Notes under the pieces: generated by a model
The model's input: the letters and a program-made list of their open reading frames with translations, nothing else
Told to the model about the DNA's origin: nothing
Databases searched by the model: none
In this document: positions 42,559 to 48,201 of the stretch, one piece after another
Layout of the letters: each line of letters opens with the position of its first letter
Numbering within the stretch: the stretch's first letter is position 1
Assembly (NCBI GenBank): GCA_017623975.1
Contig: JAGANX010000049.1
Span: 1 to 48,201 of the forward strand
Direction of reading: 5' to 3'
DNA from: Clostridia bacterium
Lineage (GTDB): Bacteria > Bacillota > Clostridia > Oscillospirales > CAG-272
Length of the DNA stretch: 48,201 nucleotides
Program-made: the position numbers and the translations under genes

Positions 42559-44055
42559 TTATGCCTTTTTTAGAGTAAATGAAAATTCACACCATTTTTC
42601 ATATTCACTTTCAACCGTCATATCTCCGTTGTGAGAATCTATGATAGTTTTAGAAATAAATAAACCAAGTCCAACGCCTGATTTATCAAGTCCTCTGCTC
42701 TTGTCACTCTTATAAAATCTGTCAAAAACAAAAGGTATTTCTTCTTTTGTTATTCCTATTCCCTCATTATATACAGAAAACCTCACTTTATCATCATCCG
42801 CATATGAAATATCAACCCTGTATTTGCCCTTTGTGTAAGAGAATTTAATGGCATTATGACAAATATTGTAAATCACTTGGTTTATAGCGTCCTTATCGCC
42901 AATTGCCCACATATCATATTTTTCCGTATTAAATTCAACTTCAATTTCTTTTTCATCAAATTGCTTCTCAAATGAAATTATTGTTTGACGTGAAAGCTCA
43001 CACAGATTAAAGGGCTTTTTATCAAATTTTCGTTCGCCGGACTGCAATCTTGAAATATCAAGCAGTGATGTTACCAATCGGCTAAGACGGCCAACCTCAC
43101 TTTTTATAATGTTTAGATAGTACTCCTGCTTTTCCTTTGGAATTGCCCCATCTAAGATACCGTCAATAAATCCTGCAATGGTTGTCATCGGTGTTCTCAG
43201 ATCATGAGAAACACTGCTTAAAAACTGCTTTTGCATTTCATCCTTTGATTGAATTTCAACCGCCATTTTATTGAAGGAACGTGCTAGATCAGTTATTTCA
43301 TCATTGCCCCTTTCAGGTACACGAACATCGTATTTTCCCCTTGCAAAGCTCTTTGCGGCATTGCTTATTTCACGAAGGGGAGTTGTGATTTTATAGCTGA
43401 TAGTATAAATTGCAACAAGCATCACTATACACAGCCAAATAGCAGTATATGAAATAGACCTTAACATTTCAAATACTAAATTTGTTCCTTCACTGTTTCC
43501 TTCAAATGAGATAATATATCCGTCAACGTCACCCGCACTGTTTTTCAAAGCAGATGCAAACCAAATAACCTTACCGGTGAACAGTCCGTAACAGTTATTG
43601 TTCATAGACAAATCACCTAATTTGCCAATGTCATTCATAGTATTTTGAGGAAGCTTGTATGTTTTTAGCATTGCGACGTTTGCATCGCCCTCACTTATAT
43701 ATTCCAATGTTGGCTCCGTTGACTTTACCTCTCTGTATGCGTGCATAATAACATTGCCTGTTTTATCTGCAACTATTATTTGGCAGCTATCAGAGGCTAA
43801 AAAAATCACCTTTAAGGTTTCCCTTAAATTGTTCTCTGTTCCTCTTTTATATTGCTCCTCTATTTCACTGGGAGAATACTTGCAGTATGTTTTAAAAATA
43901 ACATTAGAGGTAGAAAGCTCGTCCATTTTTTGGTCAACTGAATAGCTTGTAATAATTGACGTAATTAAAACGCCCAAAACAAATATAGTAATTATGATGA
44001 GGGACATAAATACCGCCATATACCTTGTAGTAATGGATCTTAATATTTTTGGCAT
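42559..44055 (-). CDS. Membrane sensor histidine kinase
   Basis: A 498-residue kinase with two membrane helices (about 12-36 and 202-220) around an outside sensor domain of about 165 residues, then HAMP (220-272) and the dimerisation domain with H284 in SVSHDLRTPMTT. The ATPase domain shows an N-box (NQVIYNICHNAIKFSY), G1 (VYNEGIGI) and G2 (GVGLGLF). It is the partner of the response regulator encoded 102 bp upstream. The signal is unknown; the outside domain has a Cache-like look (VADKTGNVIM). GGAGG precedes the ATG. Confidence 0.94.
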   Translation of the reverse strand: MPKILRSITTRYMAVFMSLIIITIFVLGVLITSIITSYSVDQKMDELSTSNVIFKTYCKYSPSEIEEQYKRGTENNLRETLKVIFLASDSCQIIVADKTGNVIMHAYREVKSTEPTLEYISEGDANVAMLKTYKLPQNTMNDIGKLGDLSMNNNCYGLFTGKVIWFASALKNSAGDVDGYIISFEGNSEGTNLVFEMLRSISYTAIWLCIVMLVAIYTISYKITTPLREISNAAKSFARGKYDVRVPERGNDEITDLARSFNKMAVEIQSKDEMQKQFLSSVSHDLRTPMTTIAGFIDGILDGAIPKEKQEYYLNIIKSEVGRLSRLVTSLLDISRLQSGERKFDKKPFNLCELSRQTIISFEKQFDEKEIEVEFNTEKYDMWAIGDKDAINQVIYNICHNAIKFSYTKGKYRVDISYADDDKVRFSVYNEGIGITKEEIPFVFDRFYKSDKSRGLDKSGVGLGLFISKTIIDSHNGDMTVESEYEKWCEFSFTLKKA

Positions 44056-44118
44056 GCTCTACCTCCTTTTTTATTTTCATATTATAAGTATAATCCAATT
44101 TTTTTGCAAAGTCAATAG

Positions 44119-44146
44119 AAAAGGGTTGCTTTTGCACAACCCTTTT
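44119..44146 (-). terminator. Hairpin between response regulator and kinase genes
   Basis: AAAAGGGTTG pairs with CAACCCTTTT around an 8-nt loop; on the minus strand only a short TTTTCTATT follows. It lies between two genes that should be coexpressed, so partial termination or mRNA protection is likely. Confidence 0.65.
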
Positions 44147-44157
44147 AATTCTAAATA

Positions 44158-44862
44158 TTATTCTGCGCCCTGTGGAACAACCTCAAACTTGTATCCAACG
44201 CCCCAAACGGTTTTAAGCTCCCATTTGTCAGATACACCGTTCAGCTTTTCACGCAATCTTTTAACGTGTACGTCAACTGTACGGGAGTCACCAAGATAAT
44301 CAAAGCTCCATACCTTGTTAAGAAGCTGGTCTCTTGTATATACTCTGTTAAAGTTCTTCGCCAAGAAGTAAAGAAGCATAAGCTCCTTATGAGGAATATC
44401 TATGCTTTCACCCCTAATTTTAAGCTCATGGTTAGCCAAGCTGATTTCCATATTATCAAAACGCAGGGTATCTCTATCCACATGGTTTTCCATAGTGCTG
44501 TATCTTCTAAGAACAGCTTTTACTCTTGCAAGAAGCTCTTTCATATCAAATGGCTTTACAACAAAGTCATCAGCTCCGAGTTCAAGCCCTAAAACCTTAT
44601 CAAAAACCTCGCCCTTTGCGGTTATCATAATCATTGGTTTGTTTGAGTTTGCTCTTATTTCACGACAAACATCCGTACCGTCTTTTTTAGGAAGCATAAG
44701 GTCAAGTAAAACAATGTCCGGGTCATAGCTTTTAAAAAGTGCCATTCCTTCAACACCGTCACCTGCAATAACTACATCATAGCCTTCATTTTGAAAATAG
44801 ATTTTGATAAGCTCACAAATATTAGCATCATCATCAATAATCAACATCTTTGTACCTAGCAT
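44158..44862 (-). CDS. OmpR/PhoB-family response regulator
   Basis: This 234-residue regulator has a receiver domain with acidic pocket IDDD (9-12), phospho-acceptor D54 (LLDLMLP) and K near residue 104 (VVKPF), and a C-terminal winged helix with the family segments LLYFLAKNFNRVYTRDQLL and RTVDVHVKRLREKL. It is followed by its kinase. GGAGG lies 8 nt before the ATG. Target genes are unknown; the pair might control cell-envelope or nutrient genes, but nothing nearby says which. Confidence 0.95.
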   Translation of the reverse strand: MLGTKMLIIDDDANICELIKIYFQNEGYDVVIAGDGVEGMALFKSYDPDIVLLDLMLPKKDGTDVCREIRANSNKPMIMITAKGEVFDKVLGLELGADDFVVKPFDMKELLARVKAVLRRYSTMENHVDRDTLRFDNMEISLANHELKIRGESIDIPHKELMLLYFLAKNFNRVYTRDQLLNKVWSFDYLGDSRTVDVHVKRLREKLNGVSDKWELKTVWGVGYKFEVVPQGAE

Positions 44863-44895
44863 ATTTTTTACCTCCGCTTTTCTATTTCAACCAGC

Positions 44896-44924
44896 ATTAT
44901 ATCATATTTTAAACTAATTGTAAA
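44896..44924 (-). promoter_or_regulatory. Promoter of the two-component system operon
   Basis: On the minus strand TTTACA (44919-44924), 17-bp spacer, TATAAT (44896-44901), about 30 bp before the ATG. Confidence 0.75.
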
Positions 44925-45067
44925 CAAATCATTTAAAAATTTTCTTCATTAGTTTAAATTTATTTAATATGTTGTTTATATTTTACCTTATGTTTGTGAA
45001 AATTATGTGAATAAACAGTGTGATTATACCAAAAATGCGAAGTTTTTTAAATTTTTCCCTGTAAGAC

Positions 45068-45096
45068 TTGCACAAGGAAAAAAAATAATGTATAAT
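45068..45096 (+). promoter_or_regulatory. Promoter of ychF
   Basis: TTGCAC (45068-45073), 17-bp spacer, TATAAT (45091-45096), 35 bp before the start. The rest of the 44925-45067 stretch is AT-rich with no gene that I can see. Confidence 0.72.
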
Positions 45097-45131
45097 ATGT
45101 ACGAATTATTATAATTTTAATAGAGGTATAT

Positions 45132-46226
45132 ATGAAACTTGGTATTGTTGGCTTGCCTAACGTTGGCAAAAGCACACTTTTTAATGCACTTACTAATGCA
45201 GGGGCGCAAAGCGCAAATTATCCTTTCTGTACAATTGAGCCTAATGTTGGCGTTGTAATGGTGCCTGACTCCCGTCTTGACGTATTGGCAGAAATGTATA
45301 ATCCTGAAAAATACACACCTGCGGTTATTGAGTTTGTTGATATTGCAGGACTTGTTAAGGGTGCTTCTAAGGGCGAAGGTCTTGGTAACAAATTCTTATC
45401 TCACATTCGTGAGGTTGATGCTATCGTACACGTTGTTCGTTGCTTTGAGAATAGCGACATTATACACGTTGACGGAAATATTAACCCAATTCGCGACCTT
45501 GAAACCATTAATTTCGAGCTTATTCTCTCTGATATGGAAATTCTTGAAAGGAGAATCGACGCAGTTAAAAAGGCTATGAAGGGCGATAAAACATTAGCGC
45601 CTAAGCTTGACCTTTACGAACGTGTTATGAAAGCTCTTGAAGAAGGCAAAAGTGCCCGTAGCCTTGATTATGATGACGAAGAAAGGGCTTGGATTTCAGA
45701 GGTTGCTCTTCTCACAATCAAGCCTGTTATTTATGCTGCGAATATTAGCGAGGATGATTTGGCTACCGATTTAGGCAACAATGCGTTTTATCAAAGCGTT
45801 TTGGAGTTTGCTAAGAGTGAAAAAAGCGAGGTTATTCCTGTTTGTGCAGGAATTGAGGCTGAAATTGCTGAGCTTGACGATGATGAAAAGAAAATGTTCT
45901 TGTCCGACCTTGGCATTGAAGAAAGCGGTCTTGATAAATTAATCAAGGCAAGCTACTCCTTGCTCGGTCTTATCAGCTATTTAACTGCCGGTCCTCAGGA
46001 GGTACGCGCTTGGACTATTACTAAGGGCACAAAAGCGCCACAGGCAGCAGGAAAGATTCACTCTGATTTTGAGCGCGGCTTTATCCGTGCCGAAATTGTT
46101 GCCTTTGATGACTTAGTTGCTTGCGGTTCAATGAACGCTGCCAAAGAAAAAGGCTTAGTCCGTTCCGAGGGCAAGGAGTATGTAATTGCTGACGGAGATA
46201 TTGTTCTATTTAGATTTAATGTATAA
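45132..46226 (+). CDS. ychF: Redox/ribosome-associated ATPase YchF (OLA1 family)
   Basis: This 364-residue Obg-related P-loop protein prefers ATP to GTP and binds ribosomes. Marks are [15 protein letters not shown] (residues 6-20), [22 protein letters not shown] (G3 region), a coiled-coil insertion, and the C-terminal TGS domain ([30 protein letters not shown]). The G4 position reads YAANISED instead of NKxD, as usual for YchF. GAGGT stands before the ATG. Monocistronic. Confidence 0.97.
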   Translation: MKLGIVGLPNVGKSTLFNALTNAGAQSANYPFCTIEPNVGVVMVPDSRLDVLAEMYNPEKYTPAVIEFVDIAGLVKGASKGEGLGNKFLSHIREVDAIVHVVRCFENSDIIHVDGNINPIRDLETINFELILSDMEILERRIDAVKKAMKGDKTLAPKLDLYERVMKALEEGKSARSLDYDDEERAWISEVALLTIKPVIYAANISEDDLATDLGNNAFYQSVLEFAKSEKSEVIPVCAGIEAEIAELDDDEKKMFLSDLGIEESGLDKLIKASYSLLGLISYLTAGPQEVRAWTITKGTKAPQAAGKIHSDFERGFIRAEIVAFDDLVACGSMNAAKEKGLVRSEGKEYVIADGDIVLFRFNV

Positions 46227-46230
46227 TACA

Positions 46231-46270
46231 GAAAACCGCCGCCTCAATTTATGAGACGGCGGTTTTCTTT
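46231..46270. terminator. Terminator of ychF, also fits the convergent regulator operon
   Basis: GAAAACCGCCG pairs with CGGCGGTTTTC, with an inner CTC/GAG pairing and a 7-nt loop. T-rich flanks on both sides; located between convergent genes. Confidence 0.9.
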
Positions 46271-46288
46271 GGCAAAATGTATAATAGG

Positions 46289-46495
46289 TCAATAGCTTAC
46301 AAAAAAGTCATCTATGGAACAGTTTAAGATTTTTGCTATACTCGGTAAAAAAATAATATCAGGATAGTTTTCGCACCTTTCCCATTTTGATATTGCCTGA
46401 TGGCACACTCCAAGTTGAGCTGCTAACTCTTTTTGAGTGATTTGGTTTTTCTGCCTGTATTCAATCATTTTATCTGCAATAATTATTCGTTTCAT
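46289..46495 (-). CDS. XRE-family helix-turn-helix regulator
   Basis: This 68-residue protein is a single Cro/CI-type HTH domain: MIEYRQKNQITQKELAAQLG, then CHQAISKWE as recognition helix, PSIAKILNCSIDDFF at the end. There is no effector domain. The ATG overlaps the stop of the ArsR-DUF2087 gene in ATGA, so the two are translationally coupled. It is the last gene of a three-gene operon behind a palindromic promoter. Confidence 0.9.
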   Translation of the reverse strand: MKRIIIADKMIEYRQKNQITQKELAAQLGVCHQAISKWERCENYPDIIFLPSIAKILNCSIDDFFVSY

Positions 46496-47019
46496 TTCAT
46501 TCTTCTATATGAGCCTTCTGCTCTGTCAAATATTTTAAATGCTACCAAATCACGTCTTATTGTACAGTGGTCTTCATTATATCTGTGTATTATTTCATTT
46601 ACCTCTTTTTCCGTGTACAGCCGTCCTTTTTCAAAATCTTTTGCTATTTCAAGAAGTACAATTTCCCTTTTTTTCTGCTGAACGGGAATGCTTACAAGCC
46701 TACCTAATTTGAAAAAGCTCTTCAAAACTTCTTTTCGGTATTTTTCTTCATTATCCGCTTCTTTTGGCATTATAAATTCACTCAAAGACATATTAAAAAT
46801 ATCATTATTCAAAGAATACATAATGTAAAACTGTGAACGCGCGCATTTTACCATTTCTGCCTTTTCCATACGCTTTAAATGATAGCATACCGTTGCGGGA
46901 GTTATGTTTAACAAAGCAGAAATTTTTTCCACATAGGAATCTTCTTTTACAAGAATACCAAGAATATCAAGTCTTGTTTTATCAGCTAAAATTTTTAATA
47001 TCTCAATCTTTTTTTCCAT
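46492..47019 (-). CDS. ArsR-type HTH regulator with DUF2087 domain
   Basis: This 175-residue regulator has an N-terminal winged helix (KILADKTRLDILGILVKED, TPATVCYHLKRMEKAEMV) and a C-terminal DUF2087 domain (RLYTEKEVNEIIHRYNEDHCTIRRDLV). Proteins of this kind are common in Clostridia, with few worked-out ligands. The metal-binding ELCVCD motif of true ArsR is absent, so a metal signal is unlikely. The ATG at 47019 has AGGT 7 nt upstream and lies 4 bp after the previous stop. Confidence 0.88.
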   Translation of the reverse strand: MEKKIEILKILADKTRLDILGILVKEDSYVEKISALLNITPATVCYHLKRMEKAEMVKCARSQFYIMYSLNNDIFNMSLSEFIMPKEADNEEKYRKEVLKSFFKLGRLVSIPVQQKKREIVLLEIAKDFEKGRLYTEKEVNEIIHRYNEDHCTIRRDLVAFKIFDRAEGSYRRMK

Positions 47020-47023
47020 ATGA

Positions 47024-47518
47024 TTACCTAAACATATCGGGGTATATTCCCGTGTTTTTTCTCCACTGTTCCCAAGCCTCATACACTTTATTTATAGCAT
47101 TTATCTTTATTTTTAGTTCAAACATATCGTCCACCGAGTTTACTTCCCTTGCCTTTTGATAGTCACTTTCGTTTTTGTTGGAGAATTGATCGCGCATAAA
47201 TGCCTCCTGCCTAAGTGAAGCCACCATAATTAATTTTTCTTTCTCATCAGCTTTTGAATACTTTTGTAAAATTGCAGGAAAAGAAGCAAAAATCTTATTT
47301 GCTTGGTTTTGAAAATGTTTTAGGGTACTTTCCCTTGTCCCGATTGTATGATACAACAACCCCGCCCGTAAACACAAGCTATACATACCAAGTTCAATTT
47401 GTACTGCCTTTCTTTCCATTTTCAAGCTTTTTTCAATGCTGTTTAGTCTGTTTTCACACTCACTTTGCATTTGTAGCACTATGTCTGTCAATGCTTTATC
47501 AATTTCTAATGCTGTCAT
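47024..47518 (-). CDS. Unknown helical protein, first gene of a regulator operon
   Basis: A 164-residue, mostly alpha-helical, charged protein without a signal peptide or membrane helix and without a domain that I recognise. It has a long helical N-terminal part (EIDKALTDIVLQMQSECENR) and a middle beginning TIGTRESTLKHFQ, and ends WRKNTGIYPDMFR. AAAGGA precedes the ATG at 47518. It is cotranscribed with two DNA-binding proteins, so it may be a ligand sensor or the regulated product. I cannot assign a function. Confidence 0.7.
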   Translation of the reverse strand: MTALEIDKALTDIVLQMQSECENRLNSIEKSLKMERKAVQIELGMYSLCLRAGLLYHTIGTRESTLKHFQNQANKIFASFPAILQKYSKADEKEKLIMVASLRQEAFMRDQFSNKNESDYQKAREVNSVDDMFELKIKINAINKVYEAWEQWRKNTGIYPDMFR

Positions 47519-47558
47519 AATATTTCATCCTTTCTGTTTTGGTGCACCTTACACCTAT

Positions 47559-47587
47559 ATTCTACACGCCCGGGTCCTTTTTGTCAA
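47559..47587 (-). promoter_or_regulatory. Promoter of the three-gene regulator operon
   Basis: On the minus strand TTGACA (47582-47587), 17-bp spacer, TAGAAT (47559-47564), about 40 bp before the first start. Confidence 0.8.
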
Positions 47588-47625
47588 TAGTGATTAGATA
47601 TTTTTCTAATCAGTTCTACTATTGA
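47584..47625. promoter_or_regulatory. Nested palindrome over the -35 box, probable operator
   Basis: Outer arms TCAATAGT (47584-47591) and ACTATTGA (47618-47625) enclose an inner pair GATTAGA (47592-47598) and TCTAATC (47605-47611). The outer arm overlaps the -35 box. The operon encodes an ArsR-type and an XRE-type regulator, either of which could bind here. Confidence 0.65.
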
Positions 47626-47633
47626 TAGAAAAA

Positions 47634-47693
47634 GAGTGCCAAATATAGCGTGATACTTCGTTAAGAGTATCACGCTATCAGCACTCACTTTTT
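47634..47693. terminator. Strong bidirectional hairpin terminator
   Basis: A perfect 13-bp stem (47645-47657 with 47666-47678) inside outer arms GAGTGC/GCACTC. An A5 run precedes it and TTTTT follows, so it terminates on both strands. It serves the minus-strand gene at the right edge. Confidence 0.85.
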
Positions 47694-47695
47694 GT

Positions 47696-48201
47696 CTATT
47701 TATGATTTATGCCCCATATAGCAAGATTTGTTTTTTCTTTCGGAACATTTAAGCTACCGTTGTCTATAAGCTCATTTACCACAAAGCCCATTACCCCACT
47801 GCTATAATGTAACTGTGCTATGTTTTTGCACTGGTTTTTTACGAAGTTTGGAGTAACCTTTGCAAGCTCAATAGCGGCTTTTTCAAATATTTGCTCCATA
47901 TATGATTTGGTATATTTTGAAACGGGTGCAAGAAGTTCACAAATCGCCGTATAATTTTCCTTATCGAACAAATAAAAGTTTGGATATACTATTCCATTTT
48001 CACAATATACATAGCCTTGTTCTATCATTACAGGCAGCATTGGATTGCTTTCATCAGCCTTGTTTCCTAATATAGCATCCTTCATTACCTTGGCTCTGTC
48101 CATAAAACGAAAATGCTCATAGTTTTGTATATTTTGCGTTTTCTTATAGTTCACTGCACAAAACTCAACATCATCAACATAGCAATGTGATACTCCATTG
48201 A
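47696..48201 (-). CDS. Unknown protein, C-terminal part (5' end outside window)
   Basis: The reading frame stays open to the window edge, upstream of a GTG at 48154 that has no ribosome binding site, so this is the last 167 residues or so of a longer protein. The upstream part reads VSHCYVDDVEFCAVNYKKT. Later parts are aromatic-rich (YVYCENGIVYPNFYLFD) and helical (SYMEQIFEKAAIELAK), ending in a V/L-rich winged-helix-like segment (GVMGFVVNELIDNG). No known family recognised. It ends at a strong terminator. Confidence 0.6.
   Translation of the reverse strand, partial: NGVSHCYVDDVEFCAVNYKKTQNIQNYEHFRFMDRAKVMKDAILGNKADESNPMLPVMIEQGYVYCENGIVYPNFYLFDKENYTAICELLAPVSKYTKSYMEQIFEKAAIELAKVTPNFVKNQCKNIAQLHYSSGVMGFVVNELIDNGSLNVPKEKTNLAIWGINHK

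Noticed and set aside
44911..44956. Inverted repeat AAACTAAT ... ATTAGTTT beside the two-component promoter
   Set aside because: Eight AT-rich bases per arm at a distance of 30 bp; expected by chance in such sequence, and OmpR-type regulators bind direct repeats.
46289..47518. Toxin-antitoxin system
   Set aside because: Two of the three proteins are DNA-binding regulators and the third (164 residues) shows no toxin motif; the operon layout alone is not enough.
1..48201. CRISPR arrays, IS elements, prophage or integrase genes, attachment sites
   Set aside because: No regularly spaced repeats, transposase, integrase or phage structural proteins seen in any frame; the tRNA-Leu is at the edge with no integrase beside it.

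Overview
The window looks like chromosomal DNA of an AT-rich, spore-forming Firmicute of the class Clostridia. The evidence is the AT-rich sequence, strong GGAGG-type ribosome binding sites, TTGACA-17-TATAAT promoters, HPr kinase, Mini-RNase III, a DUF951 protein, an ECF transporter core, a SpoIIQ-like M23 protein and a SpoVAF/GerA-type germination protein. An uncultured gut Oscillospirales-like genome would fit, but the species cannot be named from the sequence. There is no phage, IS element, CRISPR array or plasmid gene, and no gene-free stretch over 300 bp (the longest is about 270 bp, at 44863-45131).

Layout. 1-3094 (minus): a tRNA-Leu(CAA) cut by the left edge, then a GlpA-like / GlpB-like / DUF1667 flavoprotein set with an unusually short DUF1667 member. 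3237-7535 (plus): mrnC, then a heterodimeric ABC exporter with one degenerate subunit. 7567-11971 (minus): a shrunken sugar-nucleotidyltransferase-like protein, then an operon of a ThyX-like protein, a CDF metal exporter and a CotH-family protein. 12201-18650: a SpoIIQ-like gene (plus), a Gfo/Idh/MocA dehydrogenase + TIM-barrel isomerase operon and a YfcE-type phosphoesterase (minus), three small unknown genes (plus) that run tail-to-tail into a PAS/kinase-like gene (minus), and hprK (plus). 18679-26194 (minus): alpha-galactosidase, an orphan sugar-binding lipoprotein, glutamate dehydrogenase and a discoidin-domain surface protein. 26352-34935 (minus): a probable nine-gene operon ruvC-methyltransferase-ecfA1-ecfA2-ecfT-truA-cvpA-cvpA-clpE, behind a perfect consensus promoter and closed by a strong terminator. 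35116-39904 (plus): DUF951-yfhO-ruvA-ruvB, transcribed divergently from ruvC. 39947-44862 (minus): spoVAF-like gene, THUMP rRNA methyltransferase, histidine kinase, response regulator. 45132-46226 (plus): ychF. 46289-47518 (minus): a coupled operon of an unknown protein, an ArsR-DUF2087 regulator and an XRE regulator, behind a promoter with a nested palindrome. 47696-48201: the 3' part of an unknown gene cut by the right edge.

Most genes are core housekeeping (Holliday-junction resolution, tRNA/rRNA modification, Mini-III, HprK, YchF), mixed with carbohydrate use and a few sporulation genes. I see no complete new defence or biosynthetic system. The points most worth checking are: a ribosome binding site buried in a terminator-like hairpin ahead of the spoVAF-like gene; the nucleotidyltransferase-like protein that has lost its nucleotide-binding signature; the divergent ThyX-like protein coupled to a metal exporter; the palindromic operators at 15079-15095 and 47584-47625; and the unknown small-gene cluster at 15679-16730.
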